Of a stretch of 38,343 bases of DNA, positions 8,556-18,026 are shown one piece after another (position 1 is the first letter of the stretch; each line of letters begins with the position of its first letter). The notes under the pieces are model-generated. The model was not told where the DNA came from. It searched no databases and saw only the letters and a list, made by a program, of their open reading frames with translations. The DNA comes from Solimicrobium sp. (GTDB lineage: Bacteria > Pseudomonadota > Gammaproteobacteria > Burkholderiales > Burkholderiaceae_D), in assembly GCA_021155915.1 (NCBI GenBank), contig JAJNBE010000015.1, positions 1 through 38,343 of the forward strand, in the 5' to 3' direction. The translations under genes were made by a program, and so were the position numbers.

Positions 8556-9965
8556 TTAGAATTTTAAAGTGCTTTGCTTTACCCCAGTTTGCTGTATAGC
8601 CATCGCCAAATCACTAGAATCCAACTTGCGTTGTACTTTTGTTCCTGGTATCGCTTTTAATCGTACTGGCGCGATACCTTGATTGGTACGCGCCGGTGCG
8701 GAGCGACCACGACGACTGTCACGCTGTTCCTGCATGACTTGGGCAACTCGCAATACGTGGCCAAGTCGCTTGTTCTCAACTATCGCACCCTGATTCACTT
8801 CAGAAAGCTTGTCATATTAAGTATAGGGCAGGGCGATGCCATCCGCCGTAGTTCAATATGTCCGTCAGGGTACTCATAGACATCAATGTAACGACCAATT
8901 AGCTTGCGCGTGGTCACGTTGTCGGTGAGCATGTAAAGAACCTTGTCGTATTTCAGTGTCCGTGCATGGGACACCTTGCGTGGTTCACGGAAGGTAAATA
9001 TCAGGATTAAATCTTCATCCTCGCGCAGTGGGCGGTGCGCATTAAAATCGTTGCGTGGTGGTTTGGCAAACCGAAGGTTGTAGTCCGCATAAAGGTAGAC
9101 ACGTATGCGTTTGCAGCAGCCATTGTTGAAATATGTTGCAGACGTAATTCTTTTACAAAACGATCCTGCAACGTTAGATTGGCACGTTCAACACGTCCTA
9201 TTGCCTGACTGCTGTTGGCGCAAATCCCTTTGATATTCAATTCAAATAAAACACGGCCAAACTGAGTGTGGCCATCGCCGCCGGTGGCTTGCTTTTGATT
9301 CACCCGGAATACGCTGTGTTTATCACTGTAAAAGGCTTGCGGTTTGCCGTGCTGGTTGATGTAGGCACTTGTCGCTTCAAAGTAGCTAAATGTAGATTCA
9401 GAGTGAGTAAAATACAGATGCATAAGCCTGCTGGCAGCATCATCAATGTAGACCAGTAATGTACATGCCGGAGCGCGATCTTCAAACCAGTGATGATCGC
9501 TGCCGTCAATCTGAATGAGTTCTCCAACACAGTTTCGCCGATTGCGTGGCTGATAGACGGTTGAGTTGCGCAATTTGCGTGGGACCCACAGGCCAGCTTC
9601 CGACATCAACTTGCGGATAGTTTCTTTGGCAAGGTTGATACTGTGACATTCGCGTAATTTCTCACAAGCGAGCGTCGGTCCAAAATCGACATACCGCTCA
9701 CGAATAAGAGTAAGCGCCATCTTGGCAACGTCGATTGAGTTTGATTATTACTGGGGCGATTGCAACTCCGTGGGATGAGCCCAGCAGCTCCTTCATCCCG
9801 AAACCGATTTAACAGACGCAACAGTTGTCGTGTTGTCAGCCCCAATCGTTTAGCAGCCAGTCCTGGCTTGAGATTCCCGTCGGCTAAGGATTGAATGATT
9901 TTAAGCCGATCAAGTTCACGCATGGTCATGGTAATTGCTCCGATTCTATTCATTGCCAACTCCAC
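8556..9965 (-). pseudogene. ISNCY-like transposase, broken by frameshifts
   Basis: The N-terminal part (reading from about 9929) has a helix-turn-helix (LAAKRLGLTTRQLLRLLNRF). After a frameshift near 9750 the central part continues (SEAGLWVPRK, then the integrase-like core ELIQIDGSDHHWFEDR, YSDKHSVFRVN and IGRVERAN). A second shift near 9090 moves into a frame reading NDFNAHRPLREDED, and a third near 8810 leads to the C-terminal 80 residues ending at 8556. The acidic residues of the DDE core (D of QIDGS, D of YSDKH, E of RVERAN) remain. The gene lies next to the right inverted end, as in related elements. It cannot yield a full protein without repair. Confidence 0.85.
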
Positions 9966-9997
9966 ACGATAAATGGGTAAATATCGTATCTGGATTC

Positions 9998-10039
9998 GGA
10001 CATTTGAACTTAGCTAGAAGCGGACATTACAACTTAGCC
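9998..10039 (-). repeat. Right inverted end of the IS
   Basis: Read on the minus strand it starts GGCTAAGTTGTAATGTCC and contains a second subrepeat, AGCTAAGTTCAAATGTCC. It pairs with the left end at 6671-6713. Confidence 0.75.
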
Positions 10040-10138
10040 CTTACAATAAGAATTTCGCATAATTTATCTTATGTAAAATGAAAGATAAAAGAGCGACTAT
10101 TTTCTACTTAAGCAACTATGCCGTGAAAAGAAAAATCT

Positions 10139-10158
10139 CTCTTTTTAAGAAAAGAGAA
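10139..10158 (-). terminator. Possible intrinsic terminator of the gene at 10164
   Basis: Arms TCTCTTTT and AAAAGAGA flank a 4-base loop six bases after the stop codon, followed on the minus strand by GATTTTTCTTTT. The stem is AT-rich, so its strength is uncertain. Confidence 0.4.
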
Positions 10159-10163
10159 ATATA

Positions 10164-12284
10164 TTAGTCCCATCTACCTTCACCGGAATCCCACACTTCA
10201 CTGATTTCCTCAACATCACTCTCCGTACTCATACCTCTACAGGATGCTGCTTCTATTGAGGTTGTAATAATATCCCCATTATTAAAATGTGAGAAAGAAC
10301 TAGGTTTCTTTAAACTCTGAACAGCTTTTCTAGTGGTACCGGTGCCACCCTTCGGAGCCATAGGAAACATTCTGTTCAGGTGTTTGGCAACATTAAATGA
10401 AGTAAATACCTGAAATTCTGGATGATGAATATGATGTTGCAATATGGCTCGTGCCAACTTACCCGTTCCGGGGACTCGGGAGTCTTTTAGATAACCAGGC
10501 GTACAGTGTGCTTCTACTACCTGAGTACAAACAAGAAATTCAAGAATTACTTCTGCCCAGGAAATCCTCGCTACCGAGTGAGAAAGAGGGTTATTAAGTA
10601 CGCCACTCACAATTTTAGCGGGAATTATTTCAGCTCCATATCTAGGCCCCGCCAAATCAGGGTATGAACTACCGACATAACCTCCGTCTGGATAGAGTTG
10701 ACTTACCACTAACTGTTTATCCGTTGTGCCAAATTGTCCTCTACTGAGCAGAAAGCTTTGTCCTCCAAATATAGGTAGCGATACCTCCCAGGGGCAATCT
10801 TCGTACTTTACCGGATCGAAGCACGTTAACATCTCCAGCACTTTTTTAAACGGAATCGTATTTGCAATGGTGGATTGATCGGTAAGTGGATAGCCCTCTA
10901 TATCAATAATCCCGAGCGCTTGATGAATAAGTTTTAGATGGGCTTGTGTAAGTATTAGCTCCTTTTTTGTATCAGGATCAATTTTTAATTGAACGGATAA
11001 ATATTTTTTGTAGTAGCGTGTTGTGCCGTTATATGCAACAGAGAATAATTTGGTTTTTTCTTTATTTTCTTTAACATCAAAAACTGATTTGATTTTCTCT
11101 TTAACATCAAAAAACGTGTTAAAAGCTTCAAGTAATTTGGGTAGCCTTTCGAGGTGTCGGATGTATGCGCCCGCCAATTTGGCATAACTGTCATTAAAAA
11201 AATCAGAGGGGAAATTTTCAAAGTATAGTTCTGGCATGGTGCTCTTTAAATTTATGCGAGATAAGTCATCTGTTAAACTTTGCAATTCATCAGAGCGTTT
11301 TCCATGCATATTCATCAGGTTTTCAAGCTTGCCATGCATTTCGCTTCCTGTTTTGATTAGTCGCATGGTTTTACCTTCCATGATGACCCAATCACTTTCT
11401 CCTAATGACGGCATTTGACGCGCTTTTAAAACAATACTAGAAGGAAGTTTAAAGTCCTTTAAATTATGTTCATCAAAATATTTTTTCAGTTCTTGGGTAG
11501 TGCAATTCGCAGGGCAGTTGTTCATCACGGAAACGCCATCGTTATTAACATAGCAATATTTTTTTAACCCGTTTGAAAATACCTGATTAGAAAGCACTAT
11601 GTCAGCCCTCTTAATGTTACTTAAATTATGTTCAGCAGCGCGCCAATAACTTTGGGTATTGCCATCACTATCAATACTAACGACATATTCATTATATTTT
11701 CCGGTTTGCAAGTCCTTAAATGGTTTGTTCAGACGAACTTGCTTATTTTCTTTATTATCTAAAGCTTCGACGCAATACCCGGGGAAATGATCATCATTAA
11801 TGAAATTTTCTGATACCCATCTCCATCCTTTTTTGATTTGTGAACGTAGCATTTCCTTGGCATCTTCTATATTGGTCACTTTTAACGCGGAAGGAAGTCT
11901 GGGATCAAACAGCGACCTGGAGTTGGGTTGAGATAATGGTTTTGCTTGTATGTTTACTGTTTCAGCCTCCTTATGTCCTACATTAAGATCCAATGGAATA
12001 GGATTGTTGGCTGCTTGGGTTTTTCCTTGAGAGGAAATACGACATCTGTTGTAGTTTTCCTGAAAGTGGTTTTCCGCATTCAAATTTAATACCAATTCTC
12101 CATTAGTTGCTTTACTCTGGACCGGAAAATTTCTCAACGTAGCGTTATCAATATCCTTATTACAAGTAGCCTCACTAACCCCCCTTACTGAGTTGGCATC
12201 GCTTTTAGCAAAATTATTATTTATTGGAGAAGTACGTTCTGGAGATGAATACCTATACTTACTTCCACTATTAGCTGCTTCCAT
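10164..12284 (-). CDS. Large protein of unknown function, paralog A (putative effector)
   Basis: A 706-residue protein of a family I do not recognise, with a clear paralog at 13110-15101. Shared blocks run in the same order: FDPRLPSALKV, MLRSQIKKGWRWVSENFI, VLKARQMPSLGESDWVIMEG, AGAYIRHLERLPKL, TIPFKKVLEMLTCFDPV, then a C-terminal block with VCTQVVEAH, SRVPGTGKLARAIL and FPMAPKGGTGTTRKAV. The tail is acidic (STESDVEEISE). The first 130 residues are polar and low in complexity, as in many secreted effectors. There is no signal peptide or membrane segment. The ATG at 12284 has only a weak ribosome site (GGAC). Effector status comes from neighbours and repeated duplication. The conserved GTGK and GGTG stretches do not make a recognisable P-loop. 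Confidence 0.75.
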   Translation of the reverse strand: MEAANSGSKYRYSSPERTSPINNNFAKSDANSVRGVSEATCNKDIDNATLRNFPVQSKATNGELVLNLNAENHFQENYNRCRISSQGKTQAANNPIPLDLNVGHKEAETVNIQAKPLSQPNSRSLFDPRLPSALKVTNIEDAKEMLRSQIKKGWRWVSENFINDDHFPGYCVEALDNKENKQVRLNKPFKDLQTGKYNEYVVSIDSDGNTQSYWRAAEHNLSNIKRADIVLSNQVFSNGLKKYCYVNNDGVSVMNNCPANCTTQELKKYFDEHNLKDFKLPSSIVLKARQMPSLGESDWVIMEGKTMRLIKTGSEMHGKLENLMNMHGKRSDELQSLTDDLSRINLKSTMPELYFENFPSDFFNDSYAKLAGAYIRHLERLPKLLEAFNTFFDVKEKIKSVFDVKENKEKTKLFSVAYNGTTRYYKKYLSVQLKIDPDTKKELILTQAHLKLIHQALGIIDIEGYPLTDQSTIANTIPFKKVLEMLTCFDPVKYEDCPWEVSLPIFGGQSFLLSRGQFGTTDKQLVVSQLYPDGGYVGSSYPDLAGPRYGAEIIPAKIVSGVLNNPLSHSVARISWAEVILEFLVCTQVVEAHCTPGYLKDSRVPGTGKLARAILQHHIHHPEFQVFTSFNVAKHLNRMFPMAPKGGTGTTRKAVQSLKKPSSFSHFNNGDIITTSIEAASCRGMSTESDVEEISEVWDSGEGRWD

Positions 12285-13109
12285 TATTCATGTCCGATTC
12301 TTTATTTATGTAAATAGCAACAGTCTCGTTTTATCTTGAATCAATATTCTTGTATATACAACTTAAACGATATAGCCCTACTTCAACGTTATATGACACA
12401 TTAATTTTAAAAATTTTTACCGAAAGAAAGGTTTTACTATAAAAATGATTAACTTTTCGGAATTAACCTAACATCACATTACAGCTAGGTGCTATTTCTT
12501 CCCATCGTGTTTCAATGCGTCCGTGATCTTTTCAGTTTGAATATCTTGTCAAAATTGCCGGTCTAACTTACCAGTATCTGCTGATCAAACCATCGTCGGA
12601 TTACTGCGGCAAGCCCAGGTTGATTCTCTTAAAAGGGAACGGTGTCCGGCATCGAAACAGTCGGCAGAAAAATTATATCTCTTCTAATGCATTAGAGCGG
12701 CACTGTAGGCATTATTGAGTAAAAGAATTAAGCTCTGATGCAGAAGGAGCTATTCAGGACGAAACTGATCGCGTAATATAACTTTGCGGCCCACGTCTTT
12801 AAATTAATGGCGGTCAATGTGCCTCATCAATTGCCACTTTACAGAACTTTTTAAATTCCAGCCCTTTTGTCGCTGTCCCCTGAATTCGCTTTGACAAGCA
12901 CTCTTTAGCAATAATCATCTGGTCCCATAGACGCGAATAAAGGGCTCGTACATTTTAGGGCCCACTTGCTAAAAAGTGACGAATAAATGACATCTAATGT
13001 TATGTAAAATTAAAGATGCAATAGAAACTTCCCTATTGAAATAAACTATGCCACGCTGTGAAGGAAATAGCTTCCTAGATCAAGAGCGGAAAAGAGTAAA
13101 AGTTGATTA
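12285..13109. other. Intergenic region, no gene seen
   Basis: About 820 bp between two paralogs on the same strand, presumably holding the promoter of the gene at 10164-12284. A plus-strand frame at 13048-13461 lies largely antisense to the next gene and is not called. The segment 12985-13060 resembles the 3' flank of the other paralog (10060-10125): both have TTATGTAAAAT and ACTATGCC about 45 bp apart, so the duplication included 3' flanks. Confidence 0.5.
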
Positions 13110-15101
13110 CTACGTTCCTTCACCAGAAATATACTTCCCCTTTTTAATTTCTTCCAACTCACTATCCTCACTCATATCCGTACAAGGTGCCTTTTTATCT
13201 TGTTTCATTAACTTACTGACAAAAGCCCTCGTGTTTCCTGTGCCATGCGCACCCGACATGGGAAATACTCTCGTGCCCCCTAACTCTCCGTCAAAAGAGG
13301 AACGTAATAGTAATGAAGGTCCTATATCCTTATGGTACCGGAATATCGCTCGCGCTTGCTTACCCGTTCCGGGGACTCTAGACTCCGTAAGAGATCCCAG
13401 CGTAACATGCGCTTCCGCTACCTGCGTACAAACAGCAAATTCGAGAATTATGTCTCCATAATAATTTTCTGCAGTTGATTCAGACAGAGGACCTTCGAGT
13501 AGTTGGTCAACAGTCTCTGCATTTATCTTATTGAAGCATTTCCTATTCCATAAACATTCGTAGGGCGTATACCATGAATAACTGCTACCTATAAATACAT
13601 TTTTAGTTGAATCGTACATACTTACTATTACCTGTTTTGTATCTCCTGAATATTTCCCTGCACTAAGTGAAAAACTTCTCTCTTTTCCCAATAGCTTGAG
13701 TGAAACACGCCAAGGGCAATCATGATATTGGACTGGATCAAAACACGTTAAAATTTCCAACACTTTTTTGAATGGAATCGTATTTTCAATTGTTGGATTA
13801 GCGGAAATTTTATGTTGATCAATAGGGATTCCCAAGTCCGACAGGTCTTCCTTGGAAACTGGAACATCGGTGTTTAACCGAATCGATTTATATTTATAGT
13901 ATTTGTGAAGCGTCTGCTCGAACAGCCCTACTTGAAATGTCTCCGTAATTTCCTCAGTCTCAAAAAATTTACTAAACAACTTTTGCAACTTTGGTAATCT
14001 TTCCAAATGACGAATATATGCTCCGGCGATTCGCGCGTAACTATTGTCTTCAAAAAAATTCGGCGGCAAACACCACCCTTGAAGTTCGCCTATCTCCCTA
14101 TTGTCTGCTAAAAAAATGGTCTCGCGATTATTTTGAAACGCTTCTTCAAATTCATGCCAATCTTCGGTACTAGCTTTGAGCCATCTCATGGTTTTACCTT
14201 CCATGACAATCCAATCCCCCTTTCCAAAGAAAGGCATCTGACGCGCTTTTAAAACGGGATTAGAAGGAAGTTCCAAATCAATCAAATGGTTAACAAGAAA
14301 ATCATTGAGATCGTTAGTATTCCATTCCGAAGAGCAAAAAGACGAACTTAATTTCTTTTCATTATTTAAATAAAAAAAACATTTTATAGGTCCTTCTATG
14401 CCAGGATACGTGCCTACCTGGTTTAAAAGCACTATATCGGCCTCATCAAAAATGCTTATATCACTTTGTGTGGGTATAGTGTCTTGAGCTATAACGCGAT
14501 AAGTAGTGAAATAGCCTTTCTTGGAATCGTAACGCTTATCGTTGATGAGGCTAATGAATTCTTTTGATACCCAACGCCAGCCTCTGTTGATTTGTGAACG
14601 CAATATTTCCTTTGCAGTTTGAGGATCGATCACTTTAAATGCGGATGGAAGTTTGGTATCAAAGAATGATCTAGTTCCGCTTGAGCGCTCGGTGAGAGGA
14701 GATATGATTTCGGCAACAGCGTTTAATGTAAGGGTAGTTGAACTGGTAGTGGTAGTTTGAAATGATGATTTTTCTTCGCTAGTTAGCATTACTGTATCGG
14801 TCCTTATACTCTCTCCCCAGTAACCGTCTCTCTCACCACCGAAATACTTAGCCGCCATCTCTTGTGACTTATCCATTAATTTAAGCATTTTTCTTTCATC
14901 ATCATCAAAAATTTGAATTTGTTTGGCATCACAATGTTGATTTTCTTCGAATGACAGAACTATTTTTTTAGATTCGATTTGAGCACTTGCTTCCGCTGAA
15001 AAATCGTTTGGTTCGCAGTGTGCCTCGCTCTCAGAAGCCTTTGTAACAGTTCGGGGACTGGAATAAGGACTCGGCGAAGGACTTATTTTTAGTGATAACA
15101 T
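13110..15101 (-). CDS. Large protein of unknown function, paralog B (putative effector)
   Basis: A 663-residue paralog of the protein at 10164-12284. The order of blocks is the same: FDTKLPSAFKV, ILRSQINRGWRWVSKEFI, VLKARQMPFFGKGDWIVMEG, AGAYIRHLERLPKL, TIPFKKVLEILTCFDPV, CTQVAEAHVTLGSLTESRV, PGTGKQARAI and FPMSGAHGTGNTRAF, with an acidic tail (MSEDSELEEIKKG). The N-terminal 150 residues differ from paralog A and are Ser/Pro/Glu-rich. The ATG at 15101 follows CAGGAGTTAACTAAG, a good ribosome site that resembles the one before the unrelated gene at 99-734. A transposase remnant begins six bases upstream, so the native promoter may have been replaced. Function unknown. Confidence 0.75.
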   Translation of the reverse strand: MLSLKISPSPSPYSSPRTVTKASESEAHCEPNDFSAEASAQIESKKIVLSFEENQHCDAKQIQIFDDDERKMLKLMDKSQEMAAKYFGGERDGYWGESIRTDTVMLTSEEKSSFQTTTTSSTTLTLNAVAEIISPLTERSSGTRSFFDTKLPSAFKVIDPQTAKEILRSQINRGWRWVSKEFISLINDKRYDSKKGYFTTYRVIAQDTIPTQSDISIFDEADIVLLNQVGTYPGIEGPIKCFFYLNNEKKLSSSFCSSEWNTNDLNDFLVNHLIDLELPSNPVLKARQMPFFGKGDWIVMEGKTMRWLKASTEDWHEFEEAFQNNRETIFLADNREIGELQGWCLPPNFFEDNSYARIAGAYIRHLERLPKLQKLFSKFFETEEITETFQVGLFEQTLHKYYKYKSIRLNTDVPVSKEDLSDLGIPIDQHKISANPTIENTIPFKKVLEILTCFDPVQYHDCPWRVSLKLLGKERSFSLSAGKYSGDTKQVIVSMYDSTKNVFIGSSYSWYTPYECLWNRKCFNKINAETVDQLLEGPLSESTAENYYGDIILEFAVCTQVAEAHVTLGSLTESRVPGTGKQARAIFRYHKDIGPSLLLRSSFDGELGGTRVFPMSGAHGTGNTRAFVSKLMKQDKKAPCTDMSEDSELEEIKKGKYISGEGT

Positions 15102-15106
15102 CTTAG

Positions 15107-15481
15107 TTAACTCCTGATATTGAAAAAAATGGCGTTACCGCCCCAGCCCACTTTTATACCTGTATACCTGTCACGATTATTCAGGTGAAAGATCGATGCT
15201 GCGATAGTGATGACTTGAAAGGCTTCAGTCGTTGGTAAATTGAGCACCGCCTTGACGACAGAGGCACGCGCAATGACCAGACGGCCTTTACAAGAACGCC
15301 CTGCAAACCCGCTAACATAATCGCGCTCAATAAAGCGTCCGATATTGAGCATCTTCAGTACGATCACCACCTCCTGAACTTTGGGCATGAGGATCGCGTC
15401 GATTTCATCAAAAAATGCAAATACGTTGTGCTGAACTTGTTGCAAAAATTGCGTTAAGCGCGAGCGTAAGGTTGTATTCAT
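15107..15481 (-). pseudogene. N-terminal fragment of a DDE transposase
   Basis: A 124-residue frame. The first 87 residues (MNTTLRSRLTQFLQQVQ, KVQEVVIVLKMLNIGRFI and ARASVVKAVLNLPTTEA) resemble the N-terminus of IS1182-like DDE transposases. After LPTTEA the sequence changes to something unrelated or to a displaced piece, so the catalytic domain is missing. The remnant fills the gap between two effector genes and ends six bases before the start of the gene at 13110-15101. It should be inactive. Confidence 0.65.
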
Positions 15482-15576
15482 GCGGTAGGTTTTGTATGAT
15501 TTTTGAGAATTTCATTTTGCCGGGTTTCAGGACAAAACCCACCTTCTTTTCTGCTATTTATAACAAATAATTCCGC

Positions 15577-17784
15577 TTACTTCCTCAATTTTTCAACTCC
15601 TTCTTTAAAGATAACCAATGCCTCGTAACCTTTACTGATCACGGGAGACGACTTCAAATCATCTAATTCCGGTACATCGAATAACAAATGAAATAAAGCC
15701 TGCCGTTGCTCCTGAAGAAGCAATTGAATTAATTCTTCATAGGCCTTAACAACTTCTGTAAGGTCTTTTCCCAGCGCCACTAGTATACCGGGCACACCAT
15801 CTTTATCCTTAGCAGCAAGCAAATTGACTAAAGTCTCAGGTTCATCTTTAAAAAACCGAAATAATATCTCTCCATAAGCTCTAACAGCATCAGAGCAATT
15901 GTTGACCAATGCAAGAAATAGGCCTGGGTACCCATCGGTTTTTATATTCAGCAAGTTAATCACACTGTCGCGCTTATTTACAGGAATCAGTTGAAGTAAT
16001 TTTCCATACGCTTTAACGGCCTCGCCATGCCCATTTTGCAACGCAATTAGTAAGCCTGGTATGCCCGAACTTTTTGCCGCAAGTAAGTCAGGTAACTTTT
16101 CCATATCACTTACAGGTAGTAGCGGCAGTAATTCCTCATAGGCACTAATAACTTCTGCATACCCTTCTTGTAAGGCTGCATATAATCCCGGCATACCTTT
16201 CTCGCTTTTTGCTCCAAACAAGTCAATCAAACTACCGCGTGCACTTTCTGGGAGCAGTTGAAGTAAGACTTTATATTCTTTAATTGTCGCTGCCTTCCCA
16301 CGTTGCATTGCCAATATGAGAGCAGGTACTCCATCTGATCTTTTTGCTGCAATCAATTCAATTAGCTTGTCATTATCTTGCCCTTGTTGGCAAAGAGGCC
16401 ATACTTTACTAAGCAACCTACCATAGGCGTTAACAGTACTTGCATACCCATTTTGTATTGCTAACAGTAGACCTGATGTGCCATCCGAGCTTTTGGCAAA
16501 AAGTAAGGTAACTAATTGAGAAGGCGACGTTTGTCCGATCCCCTCTAATTTTTGGTATAGGTCAGGATCAGTGAGTGTAAGATGAAGATCTGTTCTTAGC
16601 AAAAAAAATAGATGGATTGAGGCGAGGGAATTTGAATTGAAAAAGGTGGTTAGCTTTTTCTCACCTTGAGTTACACAGGTGCTATCATATTCCATCAGTA
16701 GGGAAATAGATAAATCCTCCTTGCAGTAATAAGAACTATAATGATCTTCGTCACCGGCTTCCATGGGCGAACCTGTAACATATTGTCTTAAGGTCTGGCT
16801 ATCTAAAGTGGATAAATCATCGGTCTGACAGTACGCAACGTTGTTAGTGATATTGGGATCATAAAAATTTACCATATACAGTGGCTTATCTTGAGTCTTA
16901 ATACATAATCGAATCGCCATAGCATGGCTGACCGACTCAATCAATAGTGTTTTGACCGCTTCCTTTATTGTTGGTTTTTGCATATCTTCAAAACAGCGCC
17001 GCAGATGTTTGCCTAGCGTGTCATTATTAATCAAGTGATAACTGTTGGCCTTTAACCTGGAATTTTCATACTTTTTGTTAACCGTAATTGGTATGTGCGT
17101 AGCAATAGACTCCTCAGTAGAGTAATTTTCCCAATTCACTTCTCCATCACCATTTGCTTTTGTCCAAATATCCTCAATGTATTTTGCGACAAAATGGCGG
17201 CACGCTATTTTATATTCTGATGAGCTAGTAAAAAATGCTTGGTTGTTTAAATTACGGGGAGGAAGATTTGGTATTAACCTGTATGGATTTCGCCTATCAA
17301 GAAGAACAGGTTCCTTAGTATAAATCGGTCCTTTCCAACCATGATTAAAGTAAATTTTTTTAAGTGCATCTACTGATTTGTTACATCCGCAATTAGCCGC
17401 TTGCAGAAAATAGCTGAATGCTTTTGCATCATCCTTTTCAACAGCTTTACCGTTGAGATATATTGCCCCCAAGCTATACATAGCAGATAGATCCCACTGT
17501 TCCGCGGCTCTATGCAAATAATCCAGGGCTTGCGAAGAAGCCTTATCTACATCTATGTTGAGCTCCCCTCCTTTATTAAGCAACAACAGACCCAATGCAC
17601 ACATTGCCTTTGGGTAATTATTATGTGTTAACTTAAGAAAGAGGGAATAGGCTGTTGTATAGTCCTCATCACGCTGGCAGTCTAAAGCCCTGTAAAACAT
17701 GTTTTCCATCGTCTCGCCTTTTTCAGACGATACGCTTGTACTATAGGATAAGCCACCGCCAACACCAAATATACGATCCATCAT
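15577..17784 (-). CDS. Sel1-like plus ShET2/EspL-like cysteine-protease effector with ankyrin-like repeats
   Basis: A 735-residue protein. Residues 40-145 hold Sel1-like repeats (SAMYSLGAIYLNGKAVEKDD, AFSYFLQAANCG). Residues about 175-370 match the ShET2/EspL family: NLNNQAFF, then IACRHFVAKYI with C195, ESVSHAMAIRL with H287 and NFYDPNITN with D309. The spacing (92, then 22) fits the known EspL Cys-His-Asp triad, so a host-targeted cysteine protease is likely. Residues about 427-701 hold six ankyrin-like 45-residue repeats, then a cap. The start at 17784 follows a GGAG site. The upstream leader and first ~17 residues match the LRR gene starting at 32500, although the bodies are unrelated. 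Secretion is inferred. Confidence 0.87.
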   Translation of the reverse strand: MMDRIFGVGGGLSYSTSVSSEKGETMENMFYRALDCQRDEDYTTAYSLFLKLTHNNYPKAMCALGLLLLNKGGELNIDVDKASSQALDYLHRAAEQWDLSAMYSLGAIYLNGKAVEKDDAKAFSYFLQAANCGCNKSVDALKKIYFNHGWKGPIYTKEPVLLDRRNPYRLIPNLPPRNLNNQAFFTSSSEYKIACRHFVAKYIEDIWTKANGDGEVNWENYSTEESIATHIPITVNKKYENSRLKANSYHLINNDTLGKHLRRCFEDMQKPTIKEAVKTLLIESVSHAMAIRLCIKTQDKPLYMVNFYDPNITNNVAYCQTDDLSTLDSQTLRQYVTGSPMEAGDEDHYSSYYCKEDLSISLLMEYDSTCVTQGEKKLTTFFNSNSLASIHLFFLLRTDLHLTLTDPDLYQKLEGIGQTSPSQLVTLLFAKSSDGTSGLLLAIQNGYASTVNAYGRLLSKVWPLCQQGQDNDKLIELIAAKRSDGVPALILAMQRGKAATIKEYKVLLQLLPESARGSLIDLFGAKSEKGMPGLYAALQEGYAEVISAYEELLPLLPVSDMEKLPDLLAAKSSGIPGLLIALQNGHGEAVKAYGKLLQLIPVNKRDSVINLLNIKTDGYPGLFLALVNNCSDAVRAYGEILFRFFKDEPETLVNLLAAKDKDGVPGILVALGKDLTEVVKAYEELIQLLLQEQRQALFHLLFDVPELDDLKSSPVISKGYEALVIFKEGVEKLRK
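15682..16506 (-). repeat. Six ankyrin-like repeats of about 45 residues
   Basis: Units such as GMPGLYAALQEGYAEV and GIPGLLIALQNGHGEA, each followed by AYxxLL. The first unit is longer (about 52 residues) and two are 44. Confidence 0.8.
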
Positions 17785-17850
17785 CTCATCTCCAGTTTTT
17801 TTAAAGAAAGAGAGGTTAAGCCATAAACTGCCCCTAAATCCACCCTAAAA
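17785..17850 (-). promoter_or_regulatory. Conserved effector leader, copy 1
   Basis: On the minus strand this reads GTGGATTTA, then GTTTATGG-TTAA, then TTTAAAAAAACTGGAGA just before the ATG. The leader of the LRR gene (32501-32570) has the same order: GTGGATTTA, GTTTAGGGTTAA, TTTAAAAAAAACTGGAGA. The stretch includes the ribosome site and may include the promoter. Confidence 0.6.
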
Positions 17851-17880
17851 AACCCTTATTGTTTTTTTAATTTCCATTTC

Positions 17881-17910
17881 CTTGAATGATAATTCTTATT
17901 ATCATTCAAG
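17881..17910. promoter_or_regulatory. Perfect 12-bp inverted repeat, possibly Fur-like
   Basis: Arms CTTGAATGATAA and TTATCATTCAAG are separated by TTCTTA, about 97 bp upstream of the effector start at 17784. The core TGATAAT-TCTT-ATTATCA resembles a Fur box but has a 4-base rather than 1-base spacer. An iron-regulated operator is possible; a hairpin with another role is also possible. Confidence 0.4.
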
Positions 17911-18026
17911 CGTTTATGCTGATTTCAGGCTAAATGACGCTTTTCCCGCCCATTTGTGACTAATAACACAACATACCGACTTATTTTTTAAGCACCCGGC
18001 ATTACAACTGGCAAGACTATGCCGCT

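Larger units (their letters stand above)
6671..10039. mobile_element. ISNCY-like insertion sequence carrying three passenger genes
   Basis: The element is bounded by matching inverted ends at 6671-6713 and 9998-10039. Inside lie a broken transposase next to the right end and, to its left, a toxin-antitoxin pair and an AbiU2/HEPN-like gene, all on the minus strand. No other copy of the end sequence is visible beside the transposase, so the passengers appear to be inside the element. I see no clear target-site duplication (flanks end TGTCAA and start CTTACA). The family name comes from transposase resemblance only. The transposase is decayed, so the element should be immobile by itself. Confidence 0.65.

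Noticed and set aside
7983..8567. 194-codon plus-strand frame
   Set aside because: Antisense to the higBA-like pair, both of which match known families.
10164..12284. ATP-binding protein because of PGTGK and GGTGTT stretches
   Set aside because: Neither fits GxxxxGK[ST] in a strand-loop-helix context, and the paralog has different residues at the second site.
13048..13461. 137-codon plus-strand frame
   Set aside because: Mostly antisense to the 3' end of the gene at 13110-15101, which has a clear paralog.
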